Origin: Planctomycetota bacterium
GTDB lineage: Bacteria; Planctomycetota; PUPC01; DSUN01
DNA length: 5,926 nucleotides
Assembly: GCA_016872875.1 (NCBI GenBank)
Contig: VGYW01000490.1
Coordinates: forward strand, 1 to 5,926
Direction: 5' to 3'
In this document: in pieces, positions 1-5,926 of the stretch
Layout: each line of letters starts with the position of its first letter
Numbering within the stretch: the stretch's first letter is position 1
Made by a program: the position numbers and the translations under genes
The notes under the pieces: generated by a model
Told to the model about the DNA's origin: nothing
The model's input: the letters and a program-made list of their open reading frames with translations, nothing else
The model's database searches: none

Positions 1-2400
1 AGGCGCGGCGGGCCGGGGAAGGCCGAGGCCGCTGCGGGCAACGCCTGGAGCGAGTGGCTGAGGTTCGAGCGGCCGCAGATCGAGGCCACGCTGAAGGGCT
101 ATCCGGCGATCTATATGCGGGGATTCCCTGTCGTCGTGAGGTTGGGAGTCGAGGGGGCGGTTGACCCGACCATCGTCGAGGCGGAGGTGAAGCTGGATGA
201 GACGGGCGAGACGCGGCAGTTGCGCTGGGAGCTCTTCGGCGGCTCGGCGGGACTCCTCCTCTGGCGCGACGAGGCGAAGAAGCCCCAGGCCGCCACGATG
301 GCCGACTACAACCAGCGCTACTGGAAGGTGCTCGCCACGGTGCAGGTGCCCGAGGCGCAGCGCCCGCGGCACTTCCCAATCGTCGAGCGCTTCATCGGCG
401 GGGACGACGACCGCCTGGCCTGGCAGCAGGGCATCGAGCAGCTCGCACGCGCGGGCTTCAGCGTCATCATGCTCCCGCCCTCCAAGCCCGTCCGCGAGCT
501 GCTCCTCAAGACCGGCCTCCGCCGCACCGCCTGGGCCGTGTACAACCCCCCAGGCTATGCCTTCGACTACGAGCCGAAAGTGACCCCCGCCGCCATCCAG
601 GAGTGGGCGGACAAGGAGGCGAAAGCCTATCTCGACGCCGGCTACGCGCGCGAGGACATGGCCATCTTCGCCATGTCGGATGAGCCGGGTTGGTACTTCC
701 CCTCGATGTTCAAGCCCCTCATCGCTAACCCGGCGGCCCTCGCCCGTCTCCGCGACTACCTCAAGGCCCAGGGCCTTCGCCCCCGCGACCTCGGCGCAAA
801 ATCCTGGGACGTCGTCCTTCGCCTCGGCCGCAGTCAGGCGAAGGACCTGCCGTCCCGAAGGCTGTTCTACTGGACGATGCGCTTCTTCGCCTGGGACTCC
901 GCCCGGCACTTCGCCGCCTCGACGCGGGCGCTGGAGAAGGCTCTCTGGCCAGGGATGCCGATCATCACGAACTGGAACTTCTTCAGCGGGCGCTTCTACG
1001 TGCCGGGGCCAGTGGCGAACAACGCGGACAAGCAGAGCACCGACGCCGCGATGGGCGGCCACGACTGGGACGAGTTCGGCCGAATGCGCGGCGGCACGAT
1101 GCTCTGGACCGAGGACTGGTTCCCCGACTCGATGGCGCCGCAGTGGTCGTTCTACTGCTCGCGGCTGCGGTGCGCCGCGGAGCTTGGCGGCGTGACCTTC
1201 GGCGGCTACGTCATCCCCCGCACCGCGGGCGACCGCGCAGACGGCATCCTCCAGAAGATCCTCTGCGTCGTCGGCTCGGGCGGGAAGGCCATCAAGTACT
1301 TCGTCTTTGGCCCGGAGTACAACTTCCCCGGCAACTGCTACTCGGAGAACGCGCGCGTGCTGCCGAAGATGGCCGAGGCCCACGCGATGATTGGCGCGGC
1401 GGAGGAGCTGCTCTGGCCGGGCAAGCGCCCGAAGGCCGAGGCCGCCATCCTCGTCCCCCGCAGCCCGCAGCCGTGGGACGCCAAGGACATTTCTGTCCCC
1501 ACCCAGATCGAGGACGCGACGAACAACCACCTGAACCGCCGCACCGTGGACTACATGGCCGAGGCCTTCAATCTTTACACCGCCCTTCAGCACGCAAACA
1601 TCCCCGTGGACTTCGTGGACGAGGATGACTTGACGCGGCGCGGGCTGGCCCCCTACAAGGTCCTCTACGTCACCGCGCCGAACCTCCCCGAGGAGGGGCA
1701 GCGGGGCATTGCCGCGTGGGCGCGGGCCGGCGGCACGCTCGTGACCGTGAGCGGCGCCGGCGCCCGCGACCGCTACGACGAGCCGTGCTCCATCCTTCGG
1801 CGCCTGACAGGCATCGAGGAACAGCCCCGCGAGCGGCTGCTCATCCGCGACCTTGCGGCTCTGAAACCCGTGGGCAAGGTGAACGGCGCAGCCGAGGCCA
1901 TTGGCGTGCGCGGCGTCCTGACTGAGCCCCCCGCGGGCGTGGAGGCCACGTTTGAGGATGGCTCGCCCGCGACTGTCCAGCGCCGCGTGGGGTGGTGGGG
2001 CAAGGGGCGGGCCATCCACTTCGCCTGGATGCCCGGCCTCTCCTATGCGAAGTCGTCGAACGAACGGAAGGACGGGCTGCCCGTGGGCTTCTCGGCGGCG
2101 ATTCGCCGCTGGATACTCCGGCCCGCCGAGCTTGCAGGCATTCGCCCACCCGTTACGATAGACCGCCCGATGATCGAGGCGCCCCTGCTGCTCTCCGACA
2201 AGGGCGCCGCGGTCACGCTCCTCAACTGGTCGGGCGAGCCGCTGGAGCGCGTGAAGGTCAGCGTTCGCCTCCCCTTCGCCGCCCTCGGCGTCGAGAGCGT
2301 GAAGCAGGGCAAGCTGGCCTTCGAGCGGACCACGGACGGCATCGCGGTCTCGTTGCCCCTGGGCGCGGCCGACATCCTGATGATACGGAGAAGCCAATGA
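1..2400 (+). CDS. Glycoside hydrolase-like protein (GH42/beta-galactosidase-type architecture), 5' end missing
   Basis: The frame is open from base 1 with no stop. The first 38 codons have almost all G or C in third position, as in the rest of the gene, so the ATG at 115 is probably internal and the gene starts upstream; 799 residues are visible. Counting from base 1, the start resembles the end of a beta domain. From about base 367 comes a barrel-like region with an SDEP motif near 676-687 (Glu at 682-684) and a WTEDW motif at 1105-1119 (Glu at 1111-1113); these are my candidates for acid/base and nucleophile. A GPEYNFPG motif follows near 1309-1332. Bases about 1609-1830 (VLYVTAPNL, then a WARAGGTLV stretch) look like the GH42 middle, amidotransferase-like trimerisation domain. 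A small beta domain ends the protein (LLNWSGEP, about 2220-2245). Such proteins hydrolyse beta-linked sugars, but the substrate is unknown. No signal peptide can be judged. Its stop overlaps the next gene by four bases. The overall class is fairly sure; the exact family is not. Confidence 0.7.
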   Translation, partial: RRGGPGKAEAAAGNAWSEWLRFERPQIEATLKGYPAIYMRGFPVVVRLGVEGAVDPTIVEAEVKLDETGETRQLRWELFGGSAGLLLWRDEAKKPQAATMADYNQRYWKVLATVQVPEAQRPRHFPIVERFIGGDDDRLAWQQGIEQLARAGFSVIMLPPSKPVRELLLKTGLRRTAWAVYNPPGYAFDYEPKVTPAAIQEWADKEAKAYLDAGYAREDMAIFAMSDEPGWYFPSMFKPLIANPAALARLRDYLKAQGLRPRDLGAKSWDVVLRLGRSQAKDLPSRRLFYWTMRFFAWDSARHFAASTRALEKALWPGMPIITNWNFFSGRFYVPGPVANNADKQSTDAAMGGHDWDEFGRMRGGTMLWTEDWFPDSMAPQWSFYCSRLRCAAELGGVTFGGYVIPRTAGDRADGILQKILCVVGSGGKAIKYFVFGPEYNFPGNCYSENARVLPKMAEAHAMIGAAEELLWPGKRPKAEAAILVPRSPQPWDAKDISVPTQIEDATNNHLNRRTVDYMAEAFNLYTALQHANIPVDFVDEDDLTRRGLAPYKVLYVTAPNLPEEGQRGIAAWARAGGTLVTVSGAGARDRYDEPCSILRRLTGIEEQPRERLLIRDLAALKPVGKVNGAAEAIGVRGVLTEPPAGVEATFEDGSPATVQRRVGWWGKGRAIHFAWMPGLSYAKSSNERKDGLPVGFSAAIRRWILRPAELAGIRPPVTIDRPMIEAPLLLSDKGAAVTLLNWSGEPLERVKVSVRLPFAALGVESVKQGKLAFERTTDGIAVSLPLGAADILMIRRSQ
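2387..2390 (+). promoter_or_regulatory. Ribosome binding site of the 89-aa membrane protein
   Basis: GGAG lies six bases before the ATG at 2397, inside the last codons of the glycosidase gene. The frame is open far upstream (back to 1992), but only this ATG has a good Shine-Dalgarno together with the classic ATGA stop/start overlap, so it decides the start. Confidence 0.65.
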
Positions 2401-2666
2401 GCGAGCCAGCCCCCCACGGCTTCGAGGCGGTCATCCGCTGGATCGAGCGCAAGCGGCTCCAGGCGCCGGCCGCTCTCTTCCTTGAGATGCACCGCCCGCT
2501 CATGCCGCTGGCGTGGACGGCGGCGATGCTGGCGAGCCCTATCCTCGCGCCCTTCCTCGGCCCCGATTACTACGAGCGGATCAAGGCGCTGCGCGACCCG
2601 GCCGTGGTGGACAGGCTGATCAAGCGTCTGGAGGCGTCGCGCGGTGGTGGGGGGCAAGAGCCGTGA
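2397..2666 (+). CDS. Small protein with one hydrophobic segment, unknown function
   Basis: The product has 89 residues. I do not know a function. The N-terminal third is basic and helical (a WIERKRLQAPAALF stretch) and leads into an FLEMHRPL motif. One hydrophobic segment follows, about residues 37-58, rich in Ala, Leu and Pro, which could span or lie on the membrane. The C-terminal part is a charged amphipathic helix (ERIKALRDPAVVDRLIKRLE) ending in a short Gly-rich tail. From memory, short proteins with an FLEMH(K/R)PL motif recur as hypothetical proteins in several phyla, but I cannot confirm it. Its ATG overlaps the glycosidase stop (ATGA) and its TGA overlaps the GTG start of the next gene (GTGA), so translation of all three is probably coupled. 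The likely role is an accessory or assembly subunit of the membrane cassette that follows; this is inference from position only. The strict overlaps at both ends make the gene itself convincing. Confidence 0.8.
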   Translation: MSEPAPHGFEAVIRWIERKRLQAPAALFLEMHRPLMPLAWTAAMLASPILAPFLGPDYYERIKALRDPAVVDRLIKRLEASRGGGGQEP

Positions 2667-3457
2667 CGAAGCCGCTCGACCACGCCGACGGGTTCGTTGC
2701 GCTCCTGATGGCGGCGTTGGCCGGGGCAGTGCTCCTCTTCCTCTGGCGTGCGCGGCGTGGGCGGATGCCGTACATCCGCCGCATCCCAGGCATCGCGGCG
2801 CTCGAGGAGGCGATGGGGCGCGCCACGGAGCTCGGCCGCCCAGTCATCTTCGCCGTCGGCTACACCAACATCCAGGCAATCGAGACCCACGCCGCCCTCT
2901 CCATCCTCGGCCACGTGGCGCGCCTCGCCGCGCGACTCCGCACACCATTCATAACCCTGGTCCGCGTGGCGGACGTCTACCCCGTCACCGAGGAGATCGT
3001 CCGCCAGGCGTACACGGCCGAAGGGGTGCCCGACCTCTTCAAGCCGGAGGAGCAAATCCGCTTCCTGTCGAGCGACTCGGTGGTCTACGCGATGGGCACG
3101 GCACGCCTCATCGAGGAGACCAAGGCCGGCTGCGCGCTCTTCTTCGGCGCCTTCGACTTCACCAGCCTCCTCATGGCCGAGCCGGGCGCCAGGATGGGCG
3201 TGATGCAGCTCGCCGGCGACCCCAGCCTCTTCCAAATCCCCTTCTTCGTCTGCACGTGCGACTACACGATCCTCGGCGAGGAATACTACGCGGCGGGGGC
3301 GTACCTGAGCACGGAGCCGACCACCCGCGCCACCCTTGCGAGCCAGGACCTCATCAAGGCCATCATCGCCGGCCTCATCCTCCTCGGCACCCTCCTCGCG
3401 CACTTCCAGTTCGGCGCGGCACGCTGGGTGGTGGACCTCCTGACGCGCTACCGGTGA
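2663..3457 (+). CDS. DUF6754-like membrane-anchored protein, unknown function
   Basis: The product has 264 residues from a GTG start. I chose GTG because it overlaps the previous stop (GTGA) and places a hydrophobic helix at residues 11-28. The frame is open further upstream, to 2513, but that part lies inside the preceding gene. After the first membrane helix and a basic stop-transfer stretch (RARRGR), residues about 44-220 form an alternating alpha/beta domain. It contains GRPVIFAVGYTN (58-69), a PFITLVRVAD strand (95-104), IRFLSSDSVVYAMG (132-145) and a GEEYYAAGAYLS motif (205-216). A CTCD motif sits at 197-200. A second membrane helix spans about 231-248. The pattern of strands and the GEE-AAGAYL motif match what I remember of the uncharacterised DUF6754 family; that assignment comes from memory. 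No catalytic residues can be named. The 284-aa gene two positions downstream has the same layout, so the two may work as partners. Confidence 0.85.
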   Translation: MTKPLDHADGFVALLMAALAGAVLLFLWRARRGRMPYIRRIPGIAALEEAMGRATELGRPVIFAVGYTNIQAIETHAALSILGHVARLAARLRTPFITLVRVADVYPVTEEIVRQAYTAEGVPDLFKPEEQIRFLSSDSVVYAMGTARLIEETKAGCALFFGAFDFTSLLMAEPGARMGVMQLAGDPSLFQIPFFVCTCDYTILGEEYYAAGAYLSTEPTTRATLASQDLIKAIIAGLILLGTLLAHFQFGAARWVVDLLTRYR

Positions 3458-3469
3458 CGGGGCTTCGCC

Positions 3470-4138
3470 ATGCGGCGACAGATTGTGTGGCTCATAACCT
3501 TCGCCGGCGGGCTGTTCTTCCTCCTGGAGTTCCTCCTGCCCGCCAAGGCCCCGGCGTGGCTCGGCGGATTCGACAACCCGCTCACGCGCTGCCGCCGGGG
3601 GGTGAGTGACTTCCTGATCGTCGTCGGCACGATGGCCTTCCTCCTCGGCCCGATCAACCTGGTCCGCGCCCACTTCGAGACGCTGCGGCGGAAGGCCGCG
3701 GGACGCGCGGAGAGCATCGTGTTCCTCGCGGCTCTCGCCGTCGGATTCCTCGCCATGGCCCTCCGCGAGACGCCTGCCAAGCGCATCGCCGCGGCCGCCC
3801 AGAAGGTGCTCATCGAGGGACTCCTCCCCGGCTTCTTCAACTCCAGCATGGCTCTCCTGGCCTTCTACCTCGTCTCGTCGGCGTATCGGGCGTTCAGGGT
3901 GAACGGCCTCGACTCCGGGCTGATGATGGGCTCGGCGGCCATCGTGCTGCTGGCGCAGGTGCCGCTGGGCGACTGGATGACGTATGCGCTGCCCGACGCG
4001 CTTCAGCTCCGCTCGCTGGCGCAGTGGATTCTGATGGTCCCGAACACATCCGTGCAGCGTGCGGTGCTGATCGGCGCCTGCGGCGGCGCCTTCGCCGCAG
4101 GCATGCGACAGTGGCTCGGAATCGGCAGGCGGGAGTAG
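3470..4138 (+). CDS. Multi-pass membrane protein of the cassette, unknown function
   Basis: The product has 222 residues and about six hydrophobic segments, near residues 5-23, 46-64, 82-98, 119-138, 151-166 and 196-211. Between the second and third lies a basic loop (NLVRAHFETLRRKAAGR, 63-79), expected on the cytoplasmic side. Later landmarks are SSAYRAFRV (136-144), VPLGDW (164-169), and WILMVPNTSVQRAVLIG (186-202). From memory, the SAYRAFR and VPNT-QRA-LIG combination marks a hypothetical membrane protein family found beside DUF6754 genes; I cannot check this here. No transporter, channel or enzyme motif is visible. The gap to the previous gene is 12 bases with no clear Shine-Dalgarno, so translation may depend on re-initiation by ribosomes finishing the upstream gene. 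Block 48-118 resembles the end of the last gene of the operon in helix-loop-helix layout. Confidence 0.85.
   Translation: MRRQIVWLITFAGGLFFLLEFLLPAKAPAWLGGFDNPLTRCRRGVSDFLIVVGTMAFLLGPINLVRAHFETLRRKAAGRAESIVFLAALAVGFLAMALRETPAKRIAAAAQKVLIEGLLPGFFNSSMALLAFYLVSSAYRAFRVNGLDSGLMMGSAAIVLLAQVPLGDWMTYALPDALQLRSLAQWILMVPNTSVQRAVLIGACGGAFAAGMRQWLGIGRRE
4131..4135 (+). promoter_or_regulatory. Ribosome binding site of the 284-aa protein
   Basis: GGGAG lies nine bases before the ATG at 4145 and overlaps the last codons of the preceding gene. It supports this ATG as the start. Confidence 0.6.
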
Positions 4139-4144
4139 GCGGCG

Positions 4145-4999
4145 ATGATTCGCTGGCTCGCAAGGCTGCGGGACATTGATCGGCGGTGGCTCTACCTCGC
4201 CACGGCGGTGGCGCTGGCCGTGCCCTTCGTGGCCCGCGGGCGGATTGCCATGCCACCGACGGAGCCCTTCATGGTCACGCGCCGCCTCTTCGACGCCATC
4301 GAGGCCTGCCCCCCCGACAAGGTGGTGCTGATTGATTCGAGCTGGAACATGGGCTCCCAGGCCGAGAACGAGGCGCAACTCGAGTGCGTCGTGCGCCACC
4401 TCTGCCGCAGGCGAGTCCGCTTCGTCGTCATCTCCGTCGGCGTCACTGAGTTGGGGCCGGAGTTCGCTCGCCAGGTCATCGAGCCCATCGCCGCCGAGGC
4501 CGGGCGCCAGTACGGCACCGACTGGGTGAACCTCGGCTACGTGCAGGCCGGCGGCGACATCAAGGTGCTCATCGAGGCCCTCTGCCGCGACCTCCACGCC
4601 GTCAGACCCACCGACGTCCACGACACCCCCGTCGCCCAGCTCCCCCTCATGCGAAGCGTCCGCTCCATCAACGACGCTCATCTCCTCTTCAGCGTCACCT
4701 ACTCTCCCACGGCCGATTGGATCAGCCTGGTCAAGGGGCAGTTCGGCACTCCCGTCGCCTTCGGCTGCATGACCATCATGTCGCCCTACTACCACACCTT
4801 CATCGAGAGCGGGCAGCTAAGCGGCATGCTCGTCGGCAACTGGGGCGCCGCCGAATACGAGCGGCTCACCCAGGCGCGCGGCAAGGGCACCGAGCGGATC
4901 GCCTTCGCCACCTACGGCAACTGCGCCATCCTCGCGGCGATCCTCCTCGGAAACCTCGGGCTCTGGGCCGCCAGACGCACCAGGGGGCGAACGCGATGA
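4145..4999 (+). CDS. Membrane-anchored alpha/beta protein of the cassette, unknown function
   Basis: The product has 284 residues. The start is basic (WLARLRDIDRRW), then comes a membrane helix at about 15-31. Residues about 43-245 form a soluble alpha/beta domain: a KVVLIDSSWNMGSQAENEAQ strand-loop-helix (59-78), a second strand RFVVISVGV (92-100), the motif YGTDWVNLGYVQAGG (123-137), LPLMRSVRSIND (166-177), a GTPVAFGCMTIMSP strand (201-214), and SGQLSGMLVGNWGAAEYE (222-239). A second hydrophobic helix spans about 259-275 and is followed by an Arg-rich tail. From memory, the GTDWVNLGY, LPLMRSVRS and SGQL-G-L-G--GAAEYE motifs belong to a hypothetical family that accompanies DUF6754 genes; this is unverified. 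No classical catalytic triad or nucleotide-binding P-loop is visible. The layout mirrors the 264-aa protein encoded two genes earlier. The positive termini suggest that the bulk of the protein may lie between two helices on the non-cytoplasmic side, but the topology is uncertain. Confidence 0.85.
   Translation: MIRWLARLRDIDRRWLYLATAVALAVPFVARGRIAMPPTEPFMVTRRLFDAIEACPPDKVVLIDSSWNMGSQAENEAQLECVVRHLCRRRVRFVVISVGVTELGPEFARQVIEPIAAEAGRQYGTDWVNLGYVQAGGDIKVLIEALCRDLHAVRPTDVHDTPVAQLPLMRSVRSINDAHLLFSVTYSPTADWISLVKGQFGTPVAFGCMTIMSPYYHTFIESGQLSGMLVGNWGAAEYERLTQARGKGTERIAFATYGNCAILAAILLGNLGLWAARRTRGRTR
4982..4987 (+). promoter_or_regulatory. Ribosome binding site of the 267-aa membrane protein
   Basis: AGGGGG lies eight bases before the ATG at 4996, within the Arg-rich tail of the preceding gene. 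With the ATGA overlap at 4996-4999 it fixes the start, although the frame is open back to 4717. Confidence 0.6.
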
Positions 5000-5799
5000 C
5001 CGAAGCCCTCAGGACCCTCGCGGAGTCCCTCACGCCGGAGAACCTGGCGGCCCTCGTCAGCGCCGCGGCCACCCTCATCGTCTTCAGCTACCTGGTGAAG
5101 GACAACCCCCTCTACCGCCTCGCACTCCAGGCCGCGTTGGGCGCCGCCGTCGGCATCGGAGTCTTCATCGCCTGGCGCGACGTCCTCCGCCCCAAGTGGT
5201 GGCAGCCCATCCAGGGCGCCTTCGCGGCAGGCCGGCCGCCGGCCGACCCCTTCCAGCTCCTGGAGGCCGTCACGGCGGGGCGAGTCGCCTGCCCCAAGTG
5301 GTGGGCGGCGGCACTGGCCGCCTTCCCAGAGAGCCGGCCCTGGACCGATGCCCTCTGGCTCCTCGCGCTCGTGCCCGGCTCCCTCTGGTACTTCCAGCTC
5401 TCCAAGAAGTGGTTCTGGCTCAGCACCCTCATCACCGGGCTGTTCATCGGCGTCTCCGCTGGCCTCGCCTTCAAGAGCCAGATACTCCTCATCCTCCCGC
5501 AGATTGGCGCCTCGCTCAAGCCCATCGTCCCCTTCGCCGGCCCGGGCGGCCTCACCTGGGCCAGCACCCTCGATTGCCTCAACCACCTCCTCTTCCTCGT
5601 CGGCATGATGACCACCCTCCTCTACTTCTTCTTCTCCCTGCGCACCGAGAGCCGGTTCCTCAGAGGCTCCATGCGCATCGGGCGGCTCATGATCATGGCC
5701 ACGCTCGGCGCAATGTTCGCCAGCACCGTCATGACCCGCATGGCCTACCTCCTGGAGCGGCTCGGCTTCCTCTGCGACAAGTGGCTCGCGCCTCGCTAG
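4996..5799 (+). CDS. Multi-pass membrane protein of the cassette, last gene of the operon, unknown function
   Basis: The product has 267 residues. Hydrophobic segments lie at about 17-34, 42-60, 118-133, 142-159, 195-213 and 229-250. A long non-membrane stretch (61-117) carries two PKWW motifs, at 66-69 and 100-103. Residues 160-181 (KSQILLILPQIGASLKPIV region) form an amphipathic or re-entrant stretch between helices four and five. The end is LGAMFASTVMTRMAYLLERL (237-256), then FLCDKWL. From memory, a C-terminal GAxFxNTVMxRxxxLxxRxxFL pattern is typical of an unnamed membrane family found near DUF6754 genes in Chloroflexota and others; I could not verify this. No enzyme motif is visible. 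The gene overlaps its predecessor by four bases, and a strong hairpin starts one base after its TAG stop, which fits the end of the operon. Its last 75 residues resemble residues 48-118 of the 222-aa protein in layout. Confidence 0.85.
   Translation: MTEALRTLAESLTPENLAALVSAAATLIVFSYLVKDNPLYRLALQAALGAAVGIGVFIAWRDVLRPKWWQPIQGAFAAGRPPADPFQLLEAVTAGRVACPKWWAAALAAFPESRPWTDALWLLALVPGSLWYFQLSKKWFWLSTLITGLFIGVSAGLAFKSQILLILPQIGASLKPIVPFAGPGGLTWASTLDCLNHLLFLVGMMTTLLYFFFSLRTESRFLRGSMRIGRLMIMATLGAMFASTVMTRMAYLLERLGFLCDKWLAPR
5189..5202 (+). repeat. 14-base direct repeat, copy 1 (encodes PKWW)
   Basis: This is a GCCCCAAGTGGTGG sequence inside the last gene. An identical copy starts 102 bases, or exactly 34 codons, later in the same reading frame. 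Both encode PKWW. Confidence 0.6.
5291..5304 (+). repeat. 14-base direct repeat, copy 2 (encodes PKWW)
   Basis: This is the second copy of the repeat at 5189-5202. The flanking protein is loosely similar too: an aromatic-rich PKWW, Ala-rich helix, Phe, then an Arg-Pro end in both units. It may be a small internal duplication or a repeated motif. Confidence 0.6.
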
Positions 5800-5836
5800 C
5801 CCGCATTTCTCACCAGCCGTTGGAGAGAAATGCGGG
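5800..5836 (+). terminator. Strong hairpin directly after the last stop codon, possible terminator
   Basis: A perfect 12-base-pair stem pairs 5800-5811 (CCCGCATTTCTC) with 5825-5836. Above an A-A mismatch (5812/5824) three more pairs form (5813-5815 with 5821-5823), closing a 5-base loop. It begins right after the TAG at 5797-5799. No T-run follows on either strand, so it is not a classic intrinsic terminator. It could stabilise the mRNA 3' end, stop transcription with a helper factor, or be a copy of a dispersed palindromic repeat. Confidence 0.6.
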
Positions 5837-5899
5837 AAGCACCAAACCACAAGCACCAAGCGCCAAACAAGCCCCAAACTCCAATCCTCAATGGTCCAA
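5837..5899 (+). repeat. A/C-rich intergenic spacer with four AAGCNCCAA units
   Basis: This non-coding stretch is strongly strand-biased, with many A and C and few G and T. The unit AAGCNCCAA occurs at 5837-5845, 5851-5859, 5858-5866 and 5869-5877, at steps of 14, 7 and 11 bases. From memory, similar CCAAGC/CCAAAC-type tracts are scattered between genes in some Planctomycetota and other GC-rich bacteria; I cannot confirm this copy. The remaining 27 bases to the window end show nothing clear. Confidence 0.5.
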
Positions 5900-5926
5900 G
5901 CGGAGACTACGTGGTGTTGCCCGCGA

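Noticed and set aside
115..117. ATG at 115 as the true start of the glycosidase
   Set aside because: The frame stays open to base 1 with strong coding bias, no ribosome binding site is seen before 115, and the sequence before it reads as continuous protein.
1992..2396. Longer N-terminal extension of the 89-aa protein, inside the glycosidase gene
   Set aside because: The extension translates to an Arg/Gly/Pro-rich shadow of the glycosidase. The ATG at 2397 has a good ribosome binding site and the usual 4-base overlap.
2570..4795. Open reading frame of 741 codons on the minus strand
   Set aside because: It lies opposite four well-supported plus-strand genes. Its translation is a low-complexity mix of Glu, Gly, Asp, Arg and His without hydrophobic cores, as expected from the reverse of GC-rich coding sequence.
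4717..4995. Longer N-terminal extension of the last membrane protein
   Set aside because: This part is an Arg/His-rich shadow of the 284-aa gene. The ATG at 4996 has a Shine-Dalgarno and an ATGA overlap.
4912..5877. Open reading frame of 321 codons on the minus strand
   Set aside because: It is antisense to the last two genes, is rich in Glu and Gly, and begins inside the hairpin/A-C-rich spacer. It shows no domain-like pattern.
5891..5926. Possible start of a further gene (ATG at 5891, open to the window end)
   Set aside because: Only 12 codons are visible, no ribosome binding site precedes it, and the third positions do not show the C/G bias of the neighbouring genes.

Overview
The window is very GC-rich, with codon third positions dominated by C and G. 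It looks like a fragment of a bacterial genome or metagenome contig. The glycosidase type, the membrane proteins and the downstream A/C-rich spacer remind me of Planctomycetota, Armatimonadota or similar phyla. That placement rests on recall and overall look, with no marker gene, so treat it as weak.

Layout, all on the + strand. (1) Positions 1-2400 hold the 3' part of a large glycoside-hydrolase-like gene. Its reading frame is open to the window edge, so the true start lies outside. It reads as a TIM-barrel catalytic region, then a GH42-type middle (glutamine-amidotransferase-like) domain, then a C-terminal beta domain. (2) Positions 2397-5799 hold five tightly packed genes for small membrane-associated proteins: an 89-aa protein with one hydrophobic segment; a 264-aa protein with a DUF6754-like alpha/beta domain between two membrane segments; a 222-aa multi-pass protein; a 284-aa protein again built as membrane segment, alpha/beta domain, membrane segment; and a 267-aa multi-pass protein. 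(3) Positions 5800-5926 are non-coding: a strong hairpin directly after the last stop codon, then an A/C-rich spacer with four copies of a 9-base motif.

Three of the five gene junctions are 4-base start/stop overlaps (2397-2400, 2663-2666, 4996-4999) and the other two have gaps of 12 and 6 bases. The array is therefore almost certainly one operon with coupled translation, and it includes the glycosidase. The promoter must be upstream of the window or inside the glycosidase gene.

The most interesting content is the five-gene membrane cassette. From memory, the four larger products resemble families that occur together as neighbouring hypothetical proteins in Chloroflexota, Armatimonadota and related bacteria; I could not check this here. 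Within the cassette there appear to be two matched pairs: genes 3 and 5 (anchored alpha/beta domains) and genes 4 and 6 (multi-pass proteins with a similar helix-basic loop-helix block). This suggests a hetero-oligomeric membrane complex of unknown function.
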